Source: Candidatus Aegiribacteria sp. (lineage in GTDB: Bacteria; Fermentibacterota; Fermentibacteria; Fermentibacterales; Fermentibacteraceae). Taken from it: DNA of 13,366 nt. The notes under the pieces were generated by a model, which was not told the DNA's origin, did no database searches, and was given only the letters and a program-made list of their open reading frames with translations. The DNA is taken from assembly GCA_021107345.1 (NCBI GenBank), contig JAIOSX010000107.1, positions 1 to 13,366 of the forward strand, read 5' to 3'. The translations under genes and the position numbers were made by a program. Positions 1 through 6,843 of the stretch are shown piece by piece; position 1 is the first letter of the stretch, and each line of letters begins with the position of its first letter.

Positions 1-1
1 G

Positions 2-1837
2 ATGGGAATAACTCCCGGAGAGGTTGTTGACAGGTATCATGAGATTATCAGCAGGGATTTTGAGCGTTTCGGAATATCCTTTGATAATTTCTCCAGAACC
101 GAAATGCCGGAACACTACAAGTTTACTCAGGAAGTTTTTCTGAATCTGCTTGAAAAAGGATACATCGTTGAGAAATCCATGGAGCAGTTCTACTGTGATA
201 AGTGTAACCGGTTCCTTCCCGACAGGTATGTTGGAGGTATCTGCCCGGAATGCGGATCGGAGAGCGCGAGGGGAGATCAGTGTGAAGACTGCGGTTCATG
301 GCTGGACGCACTCGATCTCCTTAACCCGGTCTGCGAAATATGCGGCTCCTCTCCTGCCCCACGGGAGACAACCCACTGGTTCCTCAGGCTGAACGCTTTC
401 CAGGAATGGCTGGAACCGTGGCTGGAAGCCCACGATGACTGGAAGAATAACGTACTGAACTACTGTCGTGGCTGGCTTAAGGAAGGCCTCCGGGAAAGGG
501 CCATTACAAGGGACCTTGACTGGGGTGTGCCTGTCCCGCTTCCGAATGCTTCCGGTAAGGTTCTCTACGTATGGTTCGAGGCTCTTCTTGGTTATGTAAG
601 CAGCACTATAGAACTATTCCGGAAAAGGGGAGAGCCGGAGGGATGGAAAAATTACTGGCTTGATCCTGAAACCCGTCTGGTGCAGTTCATCGGGAAGGAT
701 AACATAGTCTTTCATGCGATCATAGAACCCTCCGTTCTTCACGGGTTAAGCAGTTACGTTCTCCCATGGAATATCCCAGCCAATGAATACCTTACCATCA
801 ATGGACAGAAAATTTCCACAAGCAGGGGAACTGCGATCTGGCTGACGGATTATCTGGCTCACTTCCCCCCTGATCCCATGAGATATGCTCTTGCAATAAA
901 CGCTCCGGAGAATCGTGATGCCGATTTTACATGGGATGAGTTCCGGCAAAGGAACAACGAGCTTGCTGATGTTTTCGGGAATTTCGTAAACAGGATAATG
1001 AAGTTCGCCCACAAAACATTCGAAGGAAAGGTACCGGAGCCTGCAGGAGAGGGACAGGCCGAAAGGGAACTCATGGCATCCATCGCCTCCGCCCGGGACG
1101 AGATGGAGGCGCTTCTGCGGAATTTCAAACTCAAGGCCGCCTGCCTCAGGGTAATGGATCTGGCGAGAGAGGGAAACAGGTATTTCGATCAGTCCCAACC
1201 CTGGAAAACCGCGCAGACAGACAGGGATAAATGCGCGACAGCCATCTACTACAGTATCCAGCTCGCTGATTCACTGAGGATACTGTTTGCCCCGTTCATA
1301 CCGTTCACATGTGAGAAAACCGGCAGGATGCTTGGAAGCAGTTCCCTGCTCTGGAAAGACGCCGGAGGAGAGAACATTCCCCCCGGACGGCAACTCGGAG
1401 AGCCTGAAATACTGCTTGAGAAGCTCAGGAAAGGTTTTGAGAAGGTTATGCAGAAAGAAGATGGCAAACCCGAGGCAGCCGATTCCGGAGCTGAAAAGCT
1501 TGAGATCAAAGAAACGGTATCCTACGATGATTTTATGAAAATTGACATGAGAGTAGGTATTGTAAAAGAGGTTGATGATATAGAGGGTGCCGACAAGCTG
1601 TTCAGGCTCATAGTGGATATGGGTGACCATTCGCGTCAGCTGGTCGCCGGGATGAAGCCCTTCTATTCAAAGGAAGAACTGATCGACAGGAAGGTAGTAG
1701 TCCTGGTCAATCTTCAGCCGGTTAAGATTATGGGGGTAAAAAGTAACGGAATGATTCTTGCATCCGATGATGGCAAGGGTGGCGTGTACCTCCTTAAGCC
1801 GGGAAGTGATGCATGTCCTGGTGATGGTATTCACTGA
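2..1837 (+). CDS. metG: Methionyl-tRNA synthetase, 5' end cut off by the window
   Basis: Charges tRNA-Met with methionine (class Ia synthetase, cytoplasmic). The reading frame is open from base 2 and the HIGH motif is missing, so by comparison with the E. coli enzyme roughly 65-70 N-terminal residues lie upstream; the first ATG seen is probably internal. In visible numbering, the connecting-peptide zinc region has four CxxC pairs (C65/C68, C81/C84, C94/C97, C111/C114), so two zinc knuckles. The KMSKS loop is KISTS at 270-274, with threonine for the second lysine, a form I recall from Bacteroidetes-type MetRS. The helical anticodon-binding domain follows (about 310-450). A charged linker then leads to a C-terminal EMAP/Trbp111-type tRNA-binding domain (about 508-611, starting near DFMKIDMRVG), which in the family supports dimerisation and tRNA affinity. 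The next gene starts 3 nt after the stop, so the two are probably co-transcribed. Confidence 0.96.
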   Translation: MGITPGEVVDRYHEIISRDFERFGISFDNFSRTEMPEHYKFTQEVFLNLLEKGYIVEKSMEQFYCDKCNRFLPDRYVGGICPECGSESARGDQCEDCGSWLDALDLLNPVCEICGSSPAPRETTHWFLRLNAFQEWLEPWLEAHDDWKNNVLNYCRGWLKEGLRERAITRDLDWGVPVPLPNASGKVLYVWFEALLGYVSSTIELFRKRGEPEGWKNYWLDPETRLVQFIGKDNIVFHAIIEPSVLHGLSSYVLPWNIPANEYLTINGQKISTSRGTAIWLTDYLAHFPPDPMRYALAINAPENRDADFTWDEFRQRNNELADVFGNFVNRIMKFAHKTFEGKVPEPAGEGQAERELMASIASARDEMEALLRNFKLKAACLRVMDLAREGNRYFDQSQPWKTAQTDRDKCATAIYYSIQLADSLRILFAPFIPFTCEKTGRMLGSSSLLWKDAGGENIPPGRQLGEPEILLEKLRKGFEKVMQKEDGKPEAADSGAEKLEIKETVSYDDFMKIDMRVGIVKEVDDIEGADKLFRLIVDMGDHSRQLVAGMKPFYSKEELIDRKVVVLVNLQPVKIMGVKSNGMILASDDGKGGVYLLKPGSDACPGDGIH

Positions 1838-1840
1838 TAG

Positions 1841-3046
1841 ATGCGAATCTGTGATGTAAACAGCCTGTATTCTGAAACCGGCGGAGGAATACGGGTTTAC
1901 CATGACAGGAAGCTTGACTATTTCTCTGAACATCCCCGCCACACCGCTGCCCTGGTTATTCCCGGGAAGGATGACAGCCTGGCTTTCAGGGGAAGCTCAA
2001 GGATCTACTCGCTACGATCTATACCTCTGTTCAAATCAGGATACCGCATGATAGTAGACAGCGGAGGCCTCAATTCCGCCTTTCTCGATTTCCGGCCTGA
2101 CATTATTGAGATAGGAAGCCCTTACCTGCTCCCAGCTCTTACTGTCAGGGCTATGGGAGATTCCAGGGTCCCAACGGTAGGCTTCTACCATTCGGATTTT
2201 CCAGACAGTTACGTACGTCCGTACGCCGGAAGGATATTTCCACCGAAAATTGCAGAGGGACTCCATCGAATTGCCAGAAGCCATGTCAGCAGGTACTACA
2301 GCCGCATGACGGCGGTCTTCGCCGCTTCCGAATGCATGCTTGAGAAACTGTATGAAGCCGGGGTAAGAAGACTCTTTCATACCCCTCTGGGCGTTAATAC
2401 GGACAGGTTCTCACCATCTGTCTTTTCTCGCAGGTTCCGAAATGAAGTGGGCGCATCAGACAGGAGTATACTCGTTCTGTATCTTGCACGACTTCACTGG
2501 GAGAAAGGGCTTGATCTTCTGATGAAGGCCTATCCGATCTTCAGAGATCCCGGCAGGATCAAGCTTGTCATAGGAGGCCGTGGCCCCCACGAAGGTCTTG
2601 TGAATGATTTTATTGAAAAGTACCCGGAAGTCCATCGTCTGCCCTTCATGAGAAGCAGAGATTCCGTTGCGGAAGCCATGGCATCCGCCGATGTATTCCT
2701 GAGCCTGGGCCGGTACGAGACATTCGGGCTTGCAGGCCTTGAGGCCGTTGCGTCCGGTACCATTCCTGTTCTTCCCGATGCAGAAGCTTCGGGTGAAATC
2801 GCGGCATCACTTGGTCTTCTTTCCCCGTTTGAGCCCGGGAATCCTGAAAGCCTGGCAGCCTCAGTTTCTCGGGCGGCAGAGAAATCCTGCAGGGAAACCA
2901 CCGAATGTCTTAGGAAGTATGCCGTTGAGGGGCACAGCTGGGCGGATGTTTTCAGGAGAATGGAAAGCTTCTACGAGAGCATAATGGAAGCCTGCGAAGA
3001 GAAGGATATCGAAAGGCTGGTACCAAAGGACAGATGGTGGAAATAA
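1841..3046 (+). CDS. Glycosyltransferase, GT4-like (GT-B fold)
   Basis: Probably transfers a hexose from a nucleotide sugar to a lipid or glycan acceptor at the inner face of the membrane; the substrate cannot be read from sequence. The 401 residues have a GT-B layout. The N-terminal half carries a glycine loop (TGGG, 13-16) and a YHSDFP segment (116-121) like that of mannosyl- and glucosyltransferases of this family, with H117 a plausible catalytic histidine. The C-terminal half carries ARLHWEKG (216-223), the usual donor-binding R/K pair, and the E-x7-E motif (E293 and E301, in ETFGLAGLE). No signal peptide or membrane segment is seen. The ATG lies 3 nt after the metG stop with no clear ribosome site, which suggests translational coupling. 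The DUF2334 gene follows immediately. Family assignment is firm; donor and acceptor are unknown. Confidence 0.88.
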   Translation: MRICDVNSLYSETGGGIRVYHDRKLDYFSEHPRHTAALVIPGKDDSLAFRGSSRIYSLRSIPLFKSGYRMIVDSGGLNSAFLDFRPDIIEIGSPYLLPALTVRAMGDSRVPTVGFYHSDFPDSYVRPYAGRIFPPKIAEGLHRIARSHVSRYYSRMTAVFAASECMLEKLYEAGVRRLFHTPLGVNTDRFSPSVFSRRFRNEVGASDRSILVLYLARLHWEKGLDLLMKAYPIFRDPGRIKLVIGGRGPHEGLVNDFIEKYPEVHRLPFMRSRDSVAEAMASADVFLSLGRYETFGLAGLEAVASGTIPVLPDAEASGEIAASLGLLSPFEPGNPESLAASVSRAAEKSCRETTECLRKYAVEGHSWADVFRRMESFYESIMEACEEKDIERLVPKDRWWK

Positions 3047-3048
3047 AC

Positions 3049-3786
3049 ATGAAAAAGCTGCTTCTGACGGTTCATGATGTTTCACCCGTTCATATGAACA
3101 CTCTGAAACAAATTCACTCCATACTCGAAGAGCTGGGGGCTGTCAGGTACAGTATGCTGGTGGTTCCGGACTACCATGGAGAGTGGCCTCTGGAAAAATT
3201 CCCTGACTTCTGCCGATGGCTTCGGGAGATGGAAGAAAGCGGTGTGGAGATGCTTCTTCATGGCTGCAGGCATGAAGGCAACAGCGCTGGTATTGGTACT
3301 GCAGACAGGATCAGATCATCGTTTTTCACCAGGGGTGAGGGGGAATTTCTGGGCCTTGATGAGAGGGCAGCGGAAAAACTTCTGCAGGAGGGCCGGGAGA
3401 CATTGAAACGAACTCTTGGTATCGAAGTCAACGGTTTTGTAGCTCCCGCATGGCTGTACAGCAGTGGAACAATTGCAGCATTAGCTAAAACAGGATTCTC
3501 AATCGCAGAGAACAGGTGGCGAATCTGGGATCCGGGAACGGGGCGGACGATCCTGTGGATGCCGATTGTGAATTATGCGGGTGGAGGTTCTGTGAAGAAG
3601 TTTCTTGCAGCTTTATGGGTAAAAATTTCCGGTACGGTACTGGGTGGTTCTGAAACGGTCAGATTCGCAATTCATCCCTGCGACTTTGAGGATGATAGAA
3701 TGAGAAAAACGGTTATGAAGCGGTTAAAAACCCTTCTCACGAGACGGGTATCGGTCAGCTTTGAAGATCTCCCGCCTGCGCCATAA
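3049..3786 (+). CDS. DUF2334 / polysaccharide deacetylase-like protein
   Basis: A predicted metal-dependent carbohydrate deacetylase-type protein of 245 residues. Visible motifs match the NodB-like fold: HDVSP near the N-terminus with D10 as probable metal ligand or base, HGCRH (H71 and H75) as the metal-binding HxxxH pair, APAW at 132-135, and a late histidine in IHPCDF (H209). There is no signal peptide, so it is probably cytoplasmic like many DUF2334 proteins. I chose the ATG at 3049 because GGTGGA (3036-3041) sits 7 nt upstream and the product then starts directly at the conserved TVHDVSP strand. An in-frame ATG at 3034 would add five residues and overlap the glycosyltransferase gene, but its GGA lies only 3 nt away. 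The start falls 2 nt after the glycosyltransferase stop, so the pair is probably an operon acting on one glycan or glycolipid (inference). Deacetylase activity is not proven for DUF2334. Confidence 0.82.
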   Translation: MKKLLLTVHDVSPVHMNTLKQIHSILEELGAVRYSMLVVPDYHGEWPLEKFPDFCRWLREMEESGVEMLLHGCRHEGNSAGIGTADRIRSSFFTRGEGEFLGLDERAAEKLLQEGRETLKRTLGIEVNGFVAPAWLYSSGTIAALAKTGFSIAENRWRIWDPGTGRTILWMPIVNYAGGGSVKKFLAALWVKISGTVLGGSETVRFAIHPCDFEDDRMRKTVMKRLKTLLTRRVSVSFEDLPPAP

Positions 3787-3823
3787 TGCCGCGAAAACCG
3801 GTGAGCAGGAACTCCGTACACCC

Positions 3824-3863
3824 TATAAGCGCAATCTGCTGAGGAATTAAATTTGCTTATAAT
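3824..3863 (+). promoter_or_regulatory. Candidate promoter with overlapping inverted repeat
   Basis: The 126-bp gap before the metallopeptidase gene holds a perfect TATAAT at 3858-3863, about 50 bp before the ATG. The -35 position 17-18 bp upstream has no good TTGACA match. The box overlaps the right arm of an inverted repeat: TATAAGC (3824-3830) and GCTTATA (3855-3861), 24 nt apart, with partly matching bases just inside. This could be an operator over the -10 box or an RNA hairpin ending the upstream operon; no U-tract follows, which argues against a simple terminator. Confidence 0.4.
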
Positions 3864-3912
3864 TGCGTAAGAGGAACGGATTTTGTAGTTACAGCTTTAA
3901 AAGAGGACGGAA

Positions 3913-4602
3913 ATGTATCTGGGATTTTTAGATATGAATGCAGGTTTCCTTATCATTATAGCCGCTATGATCATAGGTCTTATATCAAGATCGATGGTTT
4001 CCGGCACCTACAGACGGTTCAGCAGAGTGAGCACCGGAAGGGGGCTTACCGGTGCCAGAATTGCAAGGGAAATATTGGACAGCTATGGGCTTGCCAATAT
4101 CGGCATACAGGAGATAGGCGGCCAGCTTACGGATCATTACGATCCAAGGAACGGAGTATTGAGCCTTTCCACCGGTGTTTACAAAGGGACTTCCATAGCA
4201 TCCGCAGGTGTAGCTGCCCACGAAGCGGGACATGCTGTGCAGGACGCGATGGGCTACAGTCCCTTTAAACTGCGTCAGAAGCTGGTACCTGTTGCCAACC
4301 TCGGCTCCCAGCTGCTGTTTCCGCTGATTATCGGCGGACTTTTCTTTCGCATGACGGAACTCTACTATCTTGGAGCAGCGCTTTACGGTGCCGCTCTTCT
4401 TTTTCAGTTGGTAACCCTTCCTGTGGAATTCGATGCCAGCAGGCGTGCAGTTGCCTACCTGCAGAAAAGCGGCACAATGACCGGAGACGAATTGGCAGGT
4501 GTCAGGAAAGTTCTGAGCGCTGCATCACTGACTTATGTGGCCGCTGCGCTTGCCTCCCTCGGGCAGATGATCTGGCTGTTGCTTGCCGGCAGGAGAAGAT
4601 AA
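3913..4602 (+). CDS. Membrane zinc metallopeptidase, YugP type (Zn_peptidase_2)
   Basis: A 229-residue integral membrane protein of the YugP family, putative zinc proteases whose substrates are largely unknown. An N-terminal membrane helix (about 10-25) leads into a soluble domain with the zincin motif HEAGH (H103, E104, H107). Two further hydrophobic segments follow (about 132-170), then VEFDAS, whose E172 is the likely third zinc ligand, and a final C-terminal helix (about 205-226) with a short basic tail. AGAGGA (3902-3907) is a good ribosome site 5 nt before the ATG. The last base of the stop codon is the first base of the next ATG (TAATG), so it is translationally coupled to a second membrane protease. 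This suggests a shared role in membrane protein turnover, which is inference. Length and motif order are those of a complete family member. Confidence 0.9.
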   Translation: MYLGFLDMNAGFLIIIAAMIIGLISRSMVSGTYRRFSRVSTGRGLTGARIAREILDSYGLANIGIQEIGGQLTDHYDPRNGVLSLSTGVYKGTSIASAGVAAHEAGHAVQDAMGYSPFKLRQKLVPVANLGSQLLFPLIIGGLFFRMTELYYLGAALYGAALLFQLVTLPVEFDASRRAVAYLQKSGTMTGDELAGVRKVLSAASLTYVAAALASLGQMIWLLLAGRRR

Positions 4603-5231
4603 TGGGTGTAGAGACTCCGTTCGTAATAATATTCGTCTTTTTCAGTGTGGTCTGTCATGAGATAGCCCACGGATACGTTGCACTCAAACTGGGAGATCCC
4701 ACCGCGTACAAGATGGGAAGGCTGACATTCAATCCTGTTCCCCACATTGATCCGGTGGGAACGATTCTGCTTCCCGCACTGTTCCTTATCAGCAACAGCC
4801 CCATCATGCTGGCCTGGGCAAAGCCGGTACCGGTTAATCCGGGATTCTTCAGGAATCCAAAGACAGGTATGATGTGGGTGGCTATTGCAGGACCGGCGAC
4901 AAACTTCGCGCTGGCTATTATACTGACACTGTTTCTTCATCTGGCAGGAAGCTTTTTGCCGGCGATATTGGTTCACAGCCTTGCGATGGCGGCGCTTATG
5001 AATATCGTGCTAATGGTTTTCAATCTCCTGCCGATTCCTCCGCTTGACGGCAGCAGGATTGTGGCTAGGTTTCTTGACGGACAGGCTCTTTACCATTACA
5101 GAAAGCTGGAGAGGTTCGGCCTGTTCATAGTTTTCGGACTGTTGTACCTGGGAGTTATCTCAAGCATACTCTACCCCGCTCTGAACTTCGCCATCCGTCA
5201 CCTTGATCTCTACCAGTACCTCAGATTCTAA
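4602..5231 (+). CDS. Site-2-protease-family membrane metallopeptidase (M50B)
   Basis: An intramembrane zinc protease of 209 residues, of the short class without a PDZ domain. The zinc motif HEIAH (H19, E20, H23) sits in the first membrane helix. The third ligand is D149 in NLLPIPPLDG (141-150), the conserved LDG motif of this group. Between them are the amphipathic region usual for small S2P proteins and the AIAGPATN segment (94-101). In all there are about five hydrophobic helices and no extracytoplasmic domain. The ribosome site AGGAGA (4591-4596) lies inside the end of the upstream protease gene, 5 nt before this ATG. Family members cut membrane-spanning segments of regulators or leftover signal peptides; the substrate here is unknown. 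The gene appears complete. Confidence 0.92.
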   Translation: MGVETPFVIIFVFFSVVCHEIAHGYVALKLGDPTAYKMGRLTFNPVPHIDPVGTILLPALFLISNSPIMLAWAKPVPVNPGFFRNPKTGMMWVAIAGPATNFALAIILTLFLHLAGSFLPAILVHSLAMAALMNIVLMVFNLLPIPPLDGSRIVARFLDGQALYHYRKLERFGLFIVFGLLYLGVISSILYPALNFAIRHLDLYQYLRF

Positions 5232-5235
5232 GGAT

Positions 5236-5270
5236 GAAATTGAAAGGAAGTTAAACAACTTCTCAATTTC
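5236..5270 (+). terminator. Intergenic hairpin, possible attenuator or weak terminator
   Basis: An 8-bp inverted repeat, GAAATTGA (5236-5243) with TCAATTTC (5263-5270), is continued by AAGTT (5248-5252) and AACTT (5257-5261) around an AAAC loop, with a small asymmetric bulge. It starts 5 nt after the M50 protease stop and ends 26 nt before the C25 peptidase start. No U-run follows, so it may modulate read-through or mRNA stability rather than end transcription. Confidence 0.4.
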
Positions 5271-5296
5271 ACATACAAGACAATAGGAGTACTAAA

Positions 5297-6790
5297 ATGC
5301 AGGAATTTATACTGATGCTTTTGATTCTGATAGGGGGCGTTTACGAAGAAACGCCCATGACTGTCAATCCTGATCCCTCATATATCCAGGAAACTTACGA
5401 GGATTGGATTCAGAATCAACCTGAATACCAACCCTTCAGTACTACCTCAATCTCAGGATCCGACGGGGCTGATTTTGTACTTATCTTTGAAGAGGGACTT
5501 ACAGACAGTCTGGATGCCGGGCTCCTGGACCAGTGGACAACAGATATAGAGAATCAGGGACTGTCCACCGAAGTGGTCGAGGTTACCTACAGCACACCGG
5601 AAGACCTGAAGGCATATCTGACAGATAAATACAATGACGGCCTTGAGGGAGCGATACTGGTAGGGAACCTCCCGGTACCCTGGAGCGCTCTTGAAGACCT
5701 GTACAAACAAAGCGGGTCAGTCTTTCCGTCGGATTACTTTTACATGGATATTGACGGCCTCTGGGAGGATAACTGGATAGGATATCCCTTCCAGGGTAAT
5801 CCCGGGACAGACGGAAAGTACGATACATTCAGTGGAAGCCTTGGTCCCGAGATATATGTGGCACGGATAAAGATCGATAACCTGACAGCGCTGGGGGACC
5901 CCACAGAGATTCTGAACGATTACCTGCAGAGGAATCATGAATGGAGACTGAACGGCGATCCGACCCCGCTTAATGCACTCTGCTATGTAGATGACGACTG
6001 GGAAGTCTGGGGGCCGGGATACCAGAACTCAATGCAGTACCTCTATATCAACACAGAACTGGTGAACGATGTGGCCGCAACAAACGGCACCGATTATCTT
6101 GAGAACAGGCTGCCCGGCAACTATATCTGGATAAGCCCATTCGTTCACTCCAACGCGGCCGGCCACTACTGGGCTCAGGGACCGGTAACGTTCTGGAATG
6201 AGCTGGTTCCAGCATTGCCCCAGGCACACTTTTACAATCTATTCGCCTGTTCGAACGCCCGCTTTACAACTGCGCACTGCATGGGATCGGTATACGCGTT
6301 CTGCACATCGACCGGCCTTGCATCGGTTGGCAGCACAAAAAGCGGCGCCATGCTGCAATTCACCTATTTCTATCTCCCCCTTGGGCTCGGCGGGTCATTG
6401 GGCGAAGCCTACAAAGAATGGTGGGGATATATTGCACAGAGTGGTCTTTCACCAAGTGAGAGGTCATGGCATCTTGGAATGGTACTGCTGGGTGATCCAA
6501 CCCTTATGCCCGCAATGCATATGCTCGGGATTGAAGATGAAAGCAGCGATACCTTCCTTCCGGGTATTACATTCACCCGGAATCCCTGTTGCGGGGCACT
6601 GTCCGTTTCCTATCCCGCGGATCATGGTTCTGTGAACCTTTACGATACATCAGGCAGGCTTGTTGCAACGGGGAACCTCGATGATTCGGCTTGCACGATA
6701 GAGGTTTCGTCACTTAATGCAGGCTGTTATATCGTCCGTGTTAACACTGGCAGCAGCACAGCATCCGCTTCTGTGATAATTCTTAAATAA
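5297..6790 (+). CDS. Secreted C25 (gingipain-type) cysteine peptidase-like protein
   Basis: A predicted exported peptidase of 497 residues related to family C25. A short hydrophobic N-terminus (about 4-15) can act as signal peptide, though it lacks the usual Lys/Arg. The C25 core runs from about 58 to 410: LVGNLPVPW (121-129), the aspartate-rich SDYFYMDIDG (145-154), EIYVARI (185-191), a catalytic histidine candidate H284 in FVHSNAAGH (H290 is the alternative), a catalytic cysteine candidate C318 in NLFACSNARF, and the closing LLGDPTLMP (397-405). The H284-C318 spacing resembles gingipains. The last 75 residues form a beta-sandwich module (VNLYDTSGRLVATG, then AGCYIVRVN and a short hydrophobic end) like type IX secretion or FlgD-like tails. 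The long gingipain propeptide is absent. AGGAG 7 nt before the ATG supports the start. The 65-bp gap with a hairpin leaves it unclear whether it is transcribed with the upstream protease genes. Proteolytic activity and specificity are inferred. Confidence 0.82.
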   Translation: MQEFILMLLILIGGVYEETPMTVNPDPSYIQETYEDWIQNQPEYQPFSTTSISGSDGADFVLIFEEGLTDSLDAGLLDQWTTDIENQGLSTEVVEVTYSTPEDLKAYLTDKYNDGLEGAILVGNLPVPWSALEDLYKQSGSVFPSDYFYMDIDGLWEDNWIGYPFQGNPGTDGKYDTFSGSLGPEIYVARIKIDNLTALGDPTEILNDYLQRNHEWRLNGDPTPLNALCYVDDDWEVWGPGYQNSMQYLYINTELVNDVAATNGTDYLENRLPGNYIWISPFVHSNAAGHYWAQGPVTFWNELVPALPQAHFYNLFACSNARFTTAHCMGSVYAFCTSTGLASVGSTKSGAMLQFTYFYLPLGLGGSLGEAYKEWWGYIAQSGLSPSERSWHLGMVLLGDPTLMPAMHMLGIEDESSDTFLPGITFTRNPCCGALSVSYPADHGSVNLYDTSGRLVATGNLDDSACTIEVSSLNAGCYIVRVNTGSSTASASVIILK

Positions 6791-6805
6791 CTTCAGATGG
6801 AAAAG

Positions 6806-6838
6806 AAGGGGACATGCGTGATAAACGCGTGTCCCCTT
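6806..6838. terminator. Strong hairpin between convergent genes: bidirectional terminator or REP-like palindrome
   Basis: A continuous 14-bp stem (6806-6819 with 6825-6838, one G-T wobble) encloses a 5-nt loop; the outer arms are AAGGGGACA and TGTCCCCTT. It lies between the stop of the C25 peptidase gene (16 nt away) and the stop of the opposing lipoprotein gene (6 nt away), where it can end both transcripts. Read on the minus strand, a short CTTTT run follows the stem; on the plus strand only TTAAGTTT follows. The GGGGACA/TGTCCCC arms also resemble palindromic repeats that are mobilised by REP-associated transposases, and a probable one lies at the right edge of this window. Confidence 0.75.
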
Positions 6839-6843
6839 TAAGT

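Noticed and set aside
746..1198. Minus-strand open frame of 150 codons inside metG
   Set aside because: It is fully contained in a strongly conserved synthetase gene on the other strand and has no independent support.
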